Assembly: GCF_041381155.1 (NCBI RefSeq)
Contig: NC_091134.1
Span: 62,302,902 to 62,366,901, forward strand
Direction of reading: 5' to 3'
Length of the DNA stretch: 64,000 nucleotides
From: Argopecten irradians
Lineage: Eukaryota; Mollusca; Bivalvia; Pectinida; Pectinidae
Below the pieces are notes generated by a model. The model had not been told where the DNA came from, ran no database searches, and saw nothing but the letters and a program-made list of their open reading frames with translations. The translations under genes were made by a program, and so were the position numbers. Below, piece by piece: positions 11,063 through 21,718 of the stretch; the first letter of the stretch is position 1; the number at the start of each line of letters is the position of its first letter.

Positions 11063-12708
11063 ACAAGAGGCCCTGAGGGCCTGTATCGCTCACCTGGTTT
11101 GTAATGTCAAAATTTATACAAGTTCTGTTCCCCTTCCCCCAAGGATATTTGTGGCCAAATTTGGTTACAATCCATGCAGAACTCTAGGTCAAGTAGCGAT
11201 TTATAGGATTTACCTCTATTTCCCCTATTGGCCTTCGCCCCTCCTGCCCCAAGGGTCAGAGCCAAAATTTATACAAGTTCTGTTCCTGTCCCCCCAAGGA
11301 TGTTTGTGGCCAAATTTGGTTACAATCCATGCAGAACTCAAGGACAAGTAGCGATTTATAGGATTTACCTCTATTTCCCCTATTGGGCCCCGCCCCTCCT
11401 GCCCCTGGGGGGTCAGAGCCAAAATTTATACAAGTTCTTTCCCCCTTCCCCCAAGGATGTTTGTGGCCAAATTTGGTTACAATCCATGCAGAACTCTAGG
11501 ACAAGTAGCGTTTTATAGGATTTACCTCTATTTTCCCTATTGGGCCCCGTCCCTCCTGCCCCCAGGGGTTCAGAGCCAAAATTTATACAAGTTCTTTCCC
11601 CCTTCCCCCAAGGATGTTTGTGGCCAAATTTGGTTACAATCCATGCAGAACTCTGGGACAAGTAGCGTTTTATAGGATTTACCTCTATTTCCCCTATTGG
11701 GCCCCGCCCCTCCTGCCCCTAGGGGGTCAGAGCCAAAATTTATACAAGTTCTTTCCCCCTTCCCCCAAGGATGTTTGTGGCCAAATTTGGTTACAATCCA
11801 TGCAGAACTCTAGGACAAGTAGCGTTTTATAGGATTTACCTCTATTTCCCCTATTGGGCAACGCCCCTCCTGCCCCCAGGGGGTCAGAGCCAAAATTTAT
11901 ACAAGTTCTTTCCCCCTTCCCCCAAGGATGTTTGTGGCCAAATTTGGTTACAATCCATGCAGAACTCTGGGACAAGTAGCGATTTATAGAATTTACCTCT
12001 ATTTCCCATATTGGGCCCCGCCCCTCCTGCCCCCGGGGGGTCAAAGCAAAAATTTATACAAGTTCTGTTCCCCTTCCCTCAAGGCTAATTGTGGCCAAAT
12101 TTGGTTACAATCCATGCAGAACTCTAGGACAAGTAGCGTTTTATAGGATTTACCTCTATTTCCCCTATTGGGCCCCGCCCATCCTGCCCCCGGGAGGTCA
12201 GAGCCAAAATTTATACAAGTTCTGTTCCCCTTCCCCCGAGGATGTCTGTGGCCAAATTTGGTTACAATCCATGCAGAACTCTAGGACAAGTAGCGTTTTA
12301 TAGGATTTACCTCTATTTCCCCTATTGGGCCCCGCCCCTCCTGTCCCCGGGGGGTCAGAGCCAAAATTTATACAAGTTCTGTTTCCCTTCCCTCAAGGAT
12401 GTTTCTGGCCAAATTTGGTTACAATCCATGCAGAACTCTAGGACAAGTAGCGTTTTATAGAATTTACCTTTATTTTCCCTATTGGGCCCCGCCCCTCCTG
12501 CCCCCGGGGGTCAGAGCCAAAATTTATACAAGTTCTGTTCCCCCTTCCCTCAAGGATGTTTCTGGCCAAATTTGGTTACACTATCCAGAACTCTAGGACT
12601 AGTAGCGATTTAAAGGAAATGTTGACGGACGGACGCCGGTCCGTCGGACGGACGACGGACGCCGCGCCATGACATAAGCTCACCGGCCCTTCGGGCCAGG
12701 TGAGCTAA
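11063..12708 (+). mobile_element. Hairpin-ended element with about ten 157-bp tandem units (GGTGAGCTAA type)
   Basis: The left end is ACAAGAGGCCC, continuing into the hairpin AGGCCC-TGA-GGGCCT and then GTATCGCTCACC. The body repeats a unit of about 157 bp (GTGGCCAAATTTGGTTACAA ... GCCAAAATTTATACAAGTTC). A GACGGACGACGGACG-type run follows at about 12622-12660. The right end is the hairpin GGCCC-TTC-GGGCC (12685-12697), seven bases (AGGTGAG), then CTAA. The outer arms AGCTCACC and GGTGAGCT also pair. There is no protein-coding sequence. The end structure is reminiscent of Helitron/Helentron-derived non-autonomous elements. Confidence 0.8.
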
Positions 12709-12775
12709 TAAAAACTGTCAAAAAATAGACAAATGACAAAATTTTCATATTCGCTTAATTTGTTTATATTGGTCT

Positions 12776-12851
12776 GGGCTCATATTCATAAGAAATCTGA
12801 AGTTAATACTTATTGTTTTTACTTAGGTAAAATACTTATGAATATGGGCCC
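12776..12851. mobile_element. Small inverted-repeat (MITE-like) element
   Basis: GGGCTCATATTCATAAG at the left is complemented by CTTATGAATATGGGCCC at the right, about 76 bp overall. The rest of 12709-13537 shows nothing recognisable. Confidence 0.65.
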
Positions 12852-13537
12852 TGCTGTTTAACATGTCAACTAAACTTGCAAGATAGAAAATTACAACGGA
12901 ATCAGGGATGTACTAAATGTTTAAGCAACTAACTTATTTAGATAATTGGAGAGAAAAGCCAAAAACGTCCCATACATTAATTAGTTCTTTCTAAATGTAG
13001 CCGTGAAAGATTTATCCAAACATAACTTAACACGGGGTTTGCAATCAGATTTAGTATTGTAAGTAATAAAACGTTTGTGGGCAAATACAGTATTTAGTAT
13101 GTATACTTGAACTTGGGAATAGTTATCAATCAATAATACAAACTGTTATAGATATTCGTTGATCTATACAATGGGTTTTAAAATGGATTATTAGGAGAAT
13201 GAATACACAATGTTTAATAACAATAAAGCAGCTAGTCCTTATAATCATTCGACAAATTCTTGCCTGATGTAAACAGGAAATGACGTCTTCTATCACTATA
13301 ACCCATCCTTTCCTGAATACTAGGACTAAATGAGGAACACAGCTGTTGGTCTGATGCAGGTGCGTTACATTCGTGATAACAAAGATTCCATTTTATTCCA
13401 TTGGTCATTTAGTTAATATAAATCATTTAATATATCCTGCGGATGTCTGACGAGGGTTTCCTCTATAATTTAGTTAGGTGAAATATTCATCTAAATATAT
13501 ATGATAAATTTAAAGAAAAATCCTTACGGACGAAATC

Positions 13538-13677
13538 TATAAGAAATAAAAACAATAACGACTGACTAGTGAGCGCTTTCGCCCCATTCAAGGGAGCTCT
13601 TCAGACTGTTCTGAAGAGCTCCCTTGAATGGGTCGAAAGCGCTCACTAGTCAGTCGTTATTGTTTTTATTTCTTATA
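13538..13677. mobile_element. Near-perfect 140-bp palindrome
   Basis: Arms of about 67 bp differ at one clear position. They start TATAAGAAATAAAAACAATA and include GACTAGTGAGCGCTTTCG. The centre is near 13608, within CTTCAGACTGTTCTGAAG. There is no coding capacity. It is probably a foldback element, and such good arm identity suggests recent insertion or gene conversion between arms. Confidence 0.85.
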
Positions 13678-13783
13678 TTTAATTGTAACGAATCCGTTCA
13701 AACAATACCTAGCTTTATGAAATAAGCAAGTGATATACATGTATCTCTGTCGTATCGCAATAGAGATATCCATATTTATTATT

Positions 13784-14130
13784 AGTCCCCTGTCTGTGAA
13801 ACCGGAGGGGGCTATAAGTGTTTGCCCCCGTTTGCCCGGATTTGGTTTCAAGATGATAACTTGAGAACGAATTTGTGGATTTTGATAAAACTTTATACAA
13901 TGGTAGCATATGAGAAAATACAGTTTGGACTGAATATGGGGTCAAAAGGTTAATTATAAAGGTCACTAAAAATAGATCGTTTCACAAATTTTAGTTTCCG
14001 GACAATAACTTGAGAACATATTAACAGAATGTGTTCAAATTTTACACAATGGTAGCGATATGAGAAAATGCAGCTTATGATTAAATTTGGGGTCAAAATG
14101 TCAACTACAAAGGTCACTTTTACAAAAAAA
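13784..14130. repeat. Interspersed repeat with two degenerate internal units
   Basis: It starts TAGTCCCCTGTCTGTGAAAC and continues into GATAACTTGAGAACGAAT. A second related block (ACAATAACTTGAGAACATAT) lies about 140 bp later. Both contain ACAATGGTAGC(A)TATGAGAAAA and GGGGTCAAA. Family unassigned. Confidence 0.6.
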
Positions 14131-14539
14131 AAAAATAGATAGAATCCGACATTGTTTCAGTAACTTTACTTAACGGGTCACATCCATTTGACCGCAAGTA
14201 CGTACATTTGTAGCTATGTGTTGGTCTTGGAGTACATTGCAGTAGGCCAAGGGTATTTATGTGAACTAACTTGCCTTCCATACCAACAACGGTACAAGGC
14301 CCAATATCAACGCTGTATAGGCTTTCTCTCTTATTTTACTTTCACCAAAATGTACATACTTGCAAAGAATTAAAGTTTCTTGGACGTATTCGAGATTAAA
14401 GACAAATAATCGTACTTTGTCTCCTTCGTTCCGAACGTCTCTCGACAAGACTGTAGCTTTGTCATCGCGGCTAATTATACGGCCAATCAGTTTGGTTCAG
14501 AGCCCAGTTACATCAGCATTCCTGACTCCAAGGAATTCC

Positions 14540-14612
14540 TTAACTTAACATTCTCCATAGAAAAGCATTACAGAAGTTGAGAAAAACATCTTAAGTTAAG
14601 GAGTTCTGTCAT
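14540..14612. repeat. Short inverted repeat
   Basis: AAGGAATTCCTTAACTTAA at the left and TTAAGTTAAGGAGTTC at the right are complementary over about 16 bp. It may be a small MITE. Confidence 0.4.
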
Positions 14613-14769
14613 GATTTCCTATGGAAATTTTACAATTGAAGGAATTATTTTAAGTCAAGTTGATGAAACTAGGCCCAGGCCAAGGTCATCGTGACTGTTG
14701 CAATGAACAATTAAGGTACCGGTATTGTATAGTAGTGACTCTTCAGCAGAAGTTCCAAGTTTATGATAT

Positions 14770-15105
14770 ATTTAACCACTGTGGCCTTAAAACTTAAAAT
14801 TGGTCATCAATTTAAACAAACTTCTTAGCCCTTCATCTCAGTATGCTACAGGCTCTATATAGCAGGTCGCTATATTCTTAGTTACTGACATGATTATTTA
14901 AAGATTTTAGCCTATTTTAACTATTTGATCTCGAATGAAGTTCAAGGTCATTCATTTGAACAAACTGGGTAGTTCTATATCCTAGTATGCTACAGGTCCA
15001 ATATACCCTGGGCCTTTCGGTTATTGAGAAGTTTTTGAATGAAAAGTTACAGACAACCGATGACATCGACTGAAGCACGATAACTGTAGGTCACTCAGAC
15101 CGTTC
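14770..15105. repeat. Diverged copy of the GGTCATCTGA-type tandem-repeat element
   Basis: Recognisable phrases are AGCCCTTCATCTCAGTATGC, GAATGAAGTTCAAGGTCATT and GAGAAG...GAATGAAAAGTT, with a degraded TAGGTCACTCAGACC end. Compare the elements at 19779 and 26787. The hairpin ends are lost. 15106-15579 holds nothing else apart from the likely 5' flank of the next gene. Confidence 0.6.
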
Positions 15106-15597
15106 CTATTGATAAGGTCATGGTAGTCAAGGTCACTGTTGCTATATTTCTTGATAATTCTTGTCAGTACTTTCCTAGCATTTTACCTCGTTCTCGTGGT
15201 TTCATTTCTTAATGGATTGTCTCGAAACTGCACGTGTAATGACATCAATGCCACTATTGCTATTTTCAGATAATCAGTATCAATTTTCTAGTATCGTAAT
15301 TTTTTTTTCATGGACTTCCATCAACTTATTTTGGGGTATATCATTATATTCAAGACAAACTCCAAAAGCAAATGATTACTTATTTTAGAAATACTTCTTC
15401 AAACCCAGAGTTATATATTTGAAAATGATAAATACATGTGCTATGTAAATGTCCTGGGCACCACTATGAAATCAGGATAGGATTTGACAGAATACATATG
15501 GGTAAAACTACGTACATTCCTACCCCATCATCATGTTGTCTAACCGAACATCTCACTTTATTATTATCTTTTATTCCAGGCAAATGAAAGTTAACCT

Positions 15598-16077
15598 ATG
15601 ATGAATAAACAAGCAGAAAAACATACAGCTGAGAAACCTGTTGGTGTGACAGATGATAAGCATGTGGCCATATCTCTGGTGGAAGACCACAACGTGAATA
15701 ATGGACCTGTTGTAGCAACTTACGCTATTAATCCAGCAGATCAAAATACAGTGAAAAATCCACGAAAGGAGACAACAGTTACTCTGCCCCATCTTGTAAG
15801 AAAGGTTCCACAGAAGGATCTGCTTCCCCGCCCGTTTACCTCATTTAACCAGGTGCTCCTCCTGTCCTATATCAGTACTATATTCTGTCTGTTTAGTGGT
15901 CTGTTGGCCAACCAATGGGCCTGGCGGGCCAAGCTTCGAAATGGAAAAGGCTTCTATACTCTGGCTGAGAGGTGGGGGCGTCGAGCTGTTTATGCGAGCT
16001 ATGTTTCCATTGTGATGGGAACAATCATCGCCGTTTCCATAAGTTTGAGTTTAAGCCTAAACTCTAACGCAGATTGA
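15598..16077 (+). CDS. CD225/dispanin-like two-pass membrane protein
   Basis: 159-residue protein in one coding exon. Residues 1-80 are polar and probably disordered. Residues 83-106 and 131-154 are hydrophobic membrane segments. The loop between them (WAWRAKLRNGKGFYTLAERW) matches in length and pattern the loop between the two helices of CD225 proteins (IFITM, SynDIG/PRRT, TRARG1), including a basic stretch, a Gly and a small-residue second helix. The usual Cys cluster near helix one is reduced to a single Cys (residue 97). The exon begins at an acceptor (TTTTATTCCAG, ending 15579), so a non-coding 5' exon lies upstream. A five-codon upstream ORF at 15587 precedes two adjacent ATGs (15598 and 15601). 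The family assignment rests on pattern rather than strong identity, and the role (membrane trafficking or synapse-type functions in relatives) is unknown. Confidence 0.6.
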   Translation: MMNKQAEKHTAEKPVGVTDDKHVAISLVEDHNVNNGPVVATYAINPADQNTVKNPRKETTVTLPHLVRKVPQKDLLPRPFTSFNQVLLLSYISTIFCLFSGLLANQWAWRAKLRNGKGFYTLAERWGRRAVYASYVSIVMGTIIAVSISLSLSLNSNAD

Positions 16078-17110
16078 CTACAGTAATTTTCCTGTATATT
16101 GCCTGCAGTAAGTGTTTGGGCATTTTTTCAATGATTCTGTGAGCTGAATTCCAGATAGGTATACCAACTCTACTATTTACCTGCAATATTGAAAATCACT
16201 TAATCACCTAACAATATTCCTCAACTTTTTCGAATTTGCCTGCTTCAACATAAAGCCCCTATAATTCCCTGGCATCTCAATGTAAAAAAGGTACCCTGAC
16301 AATACAAAGAAGAAGAAAAAGATAATGCTAATGTAATGTTCATGGATATTATACAGTGTATCTAAAATATGATCTGTGTGAAACAAGAACAAGAAGAATG
16401 TTTTAGTGAAAGATAGTTGAATTTCAAATGTAAAAATCAAGACTGAGACTATGGCACAAGAATCACAGAGTCTACCAACAGTGTAATTGAAAGGTTTTGA
16501 TTCGTCTTGTTATGCAGAGAATAGCATTATATTAGTCCCATGTATAATCATTTAATTTGGGACAAATTACAAGTATAATTTTAATTAGATTGAGTGTAAT
16601 TGAATATGGTATAGGGAAACAAGTGTCTGCAAAATGCCCCTGCCTGTATATGATGTCTGGATGGAATACCATATGCCTCCCCTGTAAACAGAGCTGTATC
16701 ATTATAGGTAATAAAATATCATTCTTTTGTATGTTTACATAGTGCTGTTGTTTAGGACTGTATAGACTATATGTCTATTACATTGTCCTGCTGTTGTCTT
16801 CTTTAAAGACCTTTTACATACCGCTGATTTTTTATTCAGTCTAGTCAAGAACTTGTGTTACTTAATCAAAATGTACATGAGCTATTATATTTTAAAATGA
16901 TCATTTTAAAGATATTTGTATTCATTTTCATTCTAGACAGGTCATGAATATGTAATTTACAGAGAATGCAATCTAACTAAATAGAGTTCATTTATAAGAA
17001 ATTGCCTTAAAACTTTCAATCCATGCAAGTGTTGTAGTAATTATTTATATGTTATGGTTGAATGTAAAATATACCTGTAAGTATCAATAAATTGTTATTT
17101 TCCCGTTGTC
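16078..17110 (+). other. Probable 3' UTR of the CD225-like gene
   Basis: AT-rich non-coding sequence downstream of the stop. A canonical AATAAA at 17086-17091 is followed by a GT-rich stretch (GTTGTCTGTATTTTCTCAGTGTG), typical of a cleavage site near 17105-17110. Transcript evidence would be needed to fix the end. 17111-17553 shows only a short GGAGCAGACCACTA duplication (about 17340-17400). Confidence 0.5.
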
Positions 17111-17553
17111 TGTATTTTCTCAGTGTGTAGACAGATGAATATGATGATTCTACATCAGCCCATACATAGTCCTGTTTATCAGTTAGCAACATTTGTACCT
17201 TTGAGAGAGTTATCTACCCTTGGGAGAAGGTGTTGAATTGAACATATTGTTGTGTATAGTAACCAGTTGTTTCTCACAAATTACAAGGTAATAATACTTT
17301 TCTCTGAATTACAATGCAAAAGTCAATCCTTGCAGCCAGGAGCAGACCACTATGCATAGAGACGGTCAATCAATGCACCCAGGAGCAGACCACTACACTT
17401 AGATTCAAGAGTGCAAACTGTTATAAATATTACTTTCTAACATTTTATACAGACTTATAAACAGTGCTGTAAATTAAAGTATCCATTTATTTGACCTGAA
17501 GTTTGTAAAAGACTCAAATTTATCTAACGTAAAACACTGATGTATTCAGAACC

Positions 17554-19066
17554 ATAGAGTACTTACATCTACACCTGGTTACAAGGATAGTTATTTGTAT
17601 ATATCAATAGAGTACTTACATCTACACCTGGTAGCCACGATAGTTATTTGTATATATAAATAGGGTACTTACACCTACACCTGGTAACCACGATAGTTAT
17701 TTGTATATATAAATAGAGTACTTACATCTACACCTGGTAACAACGATAGTTATTTGTATATATAAATAGAGTACTTACATCTACACCTGGTAACAACGAT
17801 AGTTATTTGTATATATAAATAGAGTACTTACATCTACACCTGGTAACAACGATAGTTATTTGTATATATAAATAGAGTACTTACATCTACACCTGGTAAC
17901 AACGATAGTTATTTGTATATATAAATAGAGTACTTACATCTACACCTGGTAACCACGATAGTTATTTGTATATATAAATAAAGTACTTACATCTACACCT
18001 GGTAACAACGATAGTTATTTGTATATATAAATAGAGTACTTACACCTACACCTGGTAACCACGATAGTTATTTGTATATATAAATAGAGTACTTACATCT
18101 ACACCTGGTAACAACGATAGTTATTTGTATATATAAATAGAGTACTTACATCTACACCTGGTAACCACGATAGTTATTTGTATATATAGAGTACTTACAT
18201 CTACACCTGGTAACAACGATAGTTATTTGTATATATCAATAGAGTACTTACATCTACACCTGGTAACCACGATAGTTATTCGTATATATAAATAGAGTAC
18301 TTACATCTACACCTGGTAACCACGATAGTTATTTGTATATATCAATAGAGTACTTACATCTACACTTGGTAACAACGATAGTTATTTGTATATATAAATA
18401 GAGTACTTACACCTACACCTGGTAACCACGATAGTTATTTGTATATATAAATAGAGTACTTACACCTACACCTGGTAACCACGATAGTTATTTGTATATA
18501 TAAATAGAGTACTTACATCTACACCTGGTAACAACGATAGTTATTTGTATATACATATTTGTATATATAACTAGAGTACTTACACCTACACCTGGTAACC
18601 ACGATAGTTATTTGTATATATAAATAGAGTACTGACATCTACACCTGGTAACCACGATAGTTATTTGTATATATAAATAGAGTACTTACACCTTCACCTG
18701 GTAACCACGATAGTTATTTGTATATATAAATAGAGTACTGACATCTACACCTGGTTACAACGATAGTTATTTGTATATATAAATAGAGTACTTACATCTA
18801 CACCTGGTAACCACGATAGTTATTTGTATATATAAATAGAGTACTGACATCTACACCTGGTAACCACGATAGTTATTTGTATATACATATTTGTATATAT
18901 AACTAGAGTACTTACATCTACACCTGGTAACAACGATAGTTATTTGTATATATAAATAGAGTACTTACATCTACACCTGGTAACAACAATAGTTATTTGT
19001 ATATATAAATAGAGTACTTACATCTACACCTGGTAACAACGATAGTTATTTGTATATATAAATAGA
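17554..19066. repeat. 53-bp minisatellite, about 28 copies
   Basis: The unit is AGAGTACTTACATCTACACC plus TGGTAACAACGATAGTTATT plus TGTATATATAAAT. Variants are TTACACC, CTGACATC and AACCACG. Two units contain an extra TGTATATACATAT insertion (near 18548 and 18888). The array ends three bases before the FAAP100 AATAAA (minus strand). On the minus strand each unit carries GATGTAAGTAC, a near-perfect 5' splice-site/U1 match. Confidence 0.95.
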
Positions 19067-19068
19067 TC

Positions 19069-19074
19069 TTTATT
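19069..19074 (-). terminator. Polyadenylation signal of FAAP100
   Basis: AATAAA on the minus strand, 44 nt past the FAAP100 stop codon (19118-19120). It is the first canonical signal downstream and lies directly next to the 53-bp minisatellite. Confidence 0.65.
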
Positions 19075-19117
19075 AACAATTATAAAAAGGATAGCTTTAT
19101 ACAAGCTACTTCATTCA

Positions 19118-21674
19118 TCAACTTGAGGCGTTCTGTAGAATTCCCTTGATCATGGGTGTAGAGCGGAGCGTTTTGTAAATGTCCAACACTTTGTTCCTAC
19201 TTAAATCTTTTGCACAGGAATTCCGAGAATGTAAATCTGACAACTTATCCTACAAAATGAAACAATTCTATCAATGTTATTATTGTTATGATAATGAAAA
19301 CTAGAAATCTTACAATTCCAATTAGGGCTACTATGTTATTTCATTACATGTACAAAACAAATATTAAAGATGATCACTTTTTTCAGCATTATATGTATTA
19401 AGATTGTCACTTCTTACACAGTGCCTACTTGACTCTACTGAACACAATGTATGTTCATTCTGTGACGTTAGAAAATACATTTTTCAAATATCTGCTGGAG
19501 ACTGTTTACATAGACCACTGATTTTAAATAGATCTAAATCAATTCCATTTTTCATCAACCAAACATATTTTTTATCTTTGAGAACTGACATTTACATCAT
19601 TTTTTGTATTGATAAGAATTCACATTTACTTTCAAAATCTGTGAATGTCAATTTATTTGAAACAGCAATCGCAAAATGTAGTAGCCACAAAAGAAAAGTA
19701 ATTTACAGTAGGGCCAGGCCGCAAGATCATAAAACAGTCTAAAGTCTAAAACAATGTTTAGCTTAGACTTAGGAAATAACAAGAGGCCCATCGGCCTTAA
19801 CGGTCATCTGACTATTGGCACAATACAACATAGTCATTTAAAGATTTTAGCCATTTTGACCCCTGTGATCTTGAATGAAGATCAAGGTCATTTTTTTTAA
19901 AACAAATATGGTAGCCCTTCATCCCAGCATGTCACAGGCCCAATATCAGGTCTCTAGGCCTCTTAGATATTCACAAAAAAGTTATTTCAAGATTATAGCT
20001 TTTTTGACCCTTTGACCTTGAATGAAGGTCAAGGTCATTCATTTGAACAGACTTGGTAGTCCTTTATCCCAGCATGTACATGCCCAAAATCAGTAACCTG
20101 GGCCTTCTGGTTCTTGAATAGAAGTCGTTTAAAGGATTTTAGCCTATTTGACCCCTGTGACCTTGAATGAAGGTCAAGGTCATTCATTTGAACAAACTTG
20201 GTAGCCTTTCATCCCAGCATGTTGCGGCTCCACTATGAGAACCCTGAGACTTCCGGTTCTTGAAAAGAAGTCGTTTAAAGGATTTTAGCCTATTTGACCC
20301 CTGTGACCTTGAATGAAGGTCAAGGTCATTCATTTGAACAAACTTGGTAGCCCTTCATTCCAGCATGCTACAGGCCAAATATAAGTACCCTGGGCCTCCG
20401 GTTCTTGAGAAGAAACCGTTTAAAGATTTTAGCCTATTTGACCCCTGTGACCTTGAATGAAGATCAAGGTCATTCATTTGAACAAACTTGGTAGCCCTTC
20501 ATTCCAGCATGTTACATGCCCAATATCACTACCCTGGGCCTTCTGGTTATTGAGAAGAAGTCGTTTAAAGATTTCAGCATTTTTGACCCCTGTGACCTTG
20601 AATGAAGGTCAAGGTCATTGATTTGAACAAACTTGATAGCCCTTCATCCCAGCTTGTCAGGGACCCAATATCAGGTCTCTAGGCCTCTTAGTTATTCACA
20701 AGAACTTGTTTAAAGGATTTTAGCCTGTTTGACGTCTGTGACCTTAGATGAAGGTCATGGTCATTCATTTGAACAAACTTGGTAGCCCTTCATCCCAGCA
20801 TACTACAGGCCCAATATCAATACCCTGGGCTGTCTGGTTCTTGAGAAGAAGTTGTTTGAAGATTTTAGCCTTTTTGACCCATGTGACCTTGAATGAAGGT
20901 CAAGGTCATTCATTTGAACAAACTTGGTAGCCCTTCATCTCAGCATGCTACAGGCCAAATATCAGTACCCTGGGCCTTTCGGTTATTGAGAAGAAGTCGT
21001 TTGAATGAATGGTTTACGCAAGGCGGACGGCGCACGACGACGGACGGTGCATGATGACAATAGGCCTCAGATGACCTAAAAACAGATACATTCTATTACA
21101 AAAATTTAAGTGGAAGATGGCTTCATCACCCTGAAACCAGATCTTGGATTGCACTCCAATACCCTTAGAATACCTTCCAGTATGTTCTGGAATGTAGGGG
21201 GTCGGAGTGAAATCAAAAGATCTGGTTTTAATCAGATTGGTCAAGGACAAGCCATTCATCAAGGAGAGGAGATTTGGATGTAGTTTGACGCTGTATTACC
21301 TGGAGGTGTTGCAGACTGTTCACCAGTTGTGGTTCTCTCCTGTCACCAATGTACTGTACATCTCCTCTACACACCTGTTGATCAAACAAAATATTGAACT
21401 TTAAAAAACTATCATGGAGAATAATATTAAACAAACAAAATATTAAACTCTCAAAAACTGTAACGGAGAATAATATCAAACAAACAAAATATTGAACTCT
21501 TTAAAATGTAACAGTGAATAACATACAATATATGATAGTAAAATATAGCAAACATTACAATATACTGGAGGAAATATCTAAACATATTTGTAGATTGTGA
21601 TGAATACATGTTTATATCATTGTCATAGAAATGATTTATTGTGTGCTATAATCCTACAAATTTCGTATAAAATT

Positions 21675-21718
<44 letters not shown>

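Noticed and set aside
11151-12596. Series of 65-105-codon ORFs on both strands
   Set aside because: They repeat with the 157-bp unit, which is not a multiple of three, so frames rotate and close. They are not genes.
19404-19742. 112-codon plus-strand ORF beginning MSLLTQCLLDSTEHNVC
   Set aside because: No family resemblance and no splice or promoter context. It lies within FAAP100 intron 6 on the opposite strand and is likely chance.
21228-21299. Open frame continuing past FAAP100 exon 6 to a stop, as the protein's C-terminus
   Set aside because: A donor (CTCCAG|GTAATA) precedes it, and the downstream exon at 19118-19249 matches the conserved FAAP100 C-terminus in phase. The read-through tail has no similarity. 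It may still occur as a minor form.
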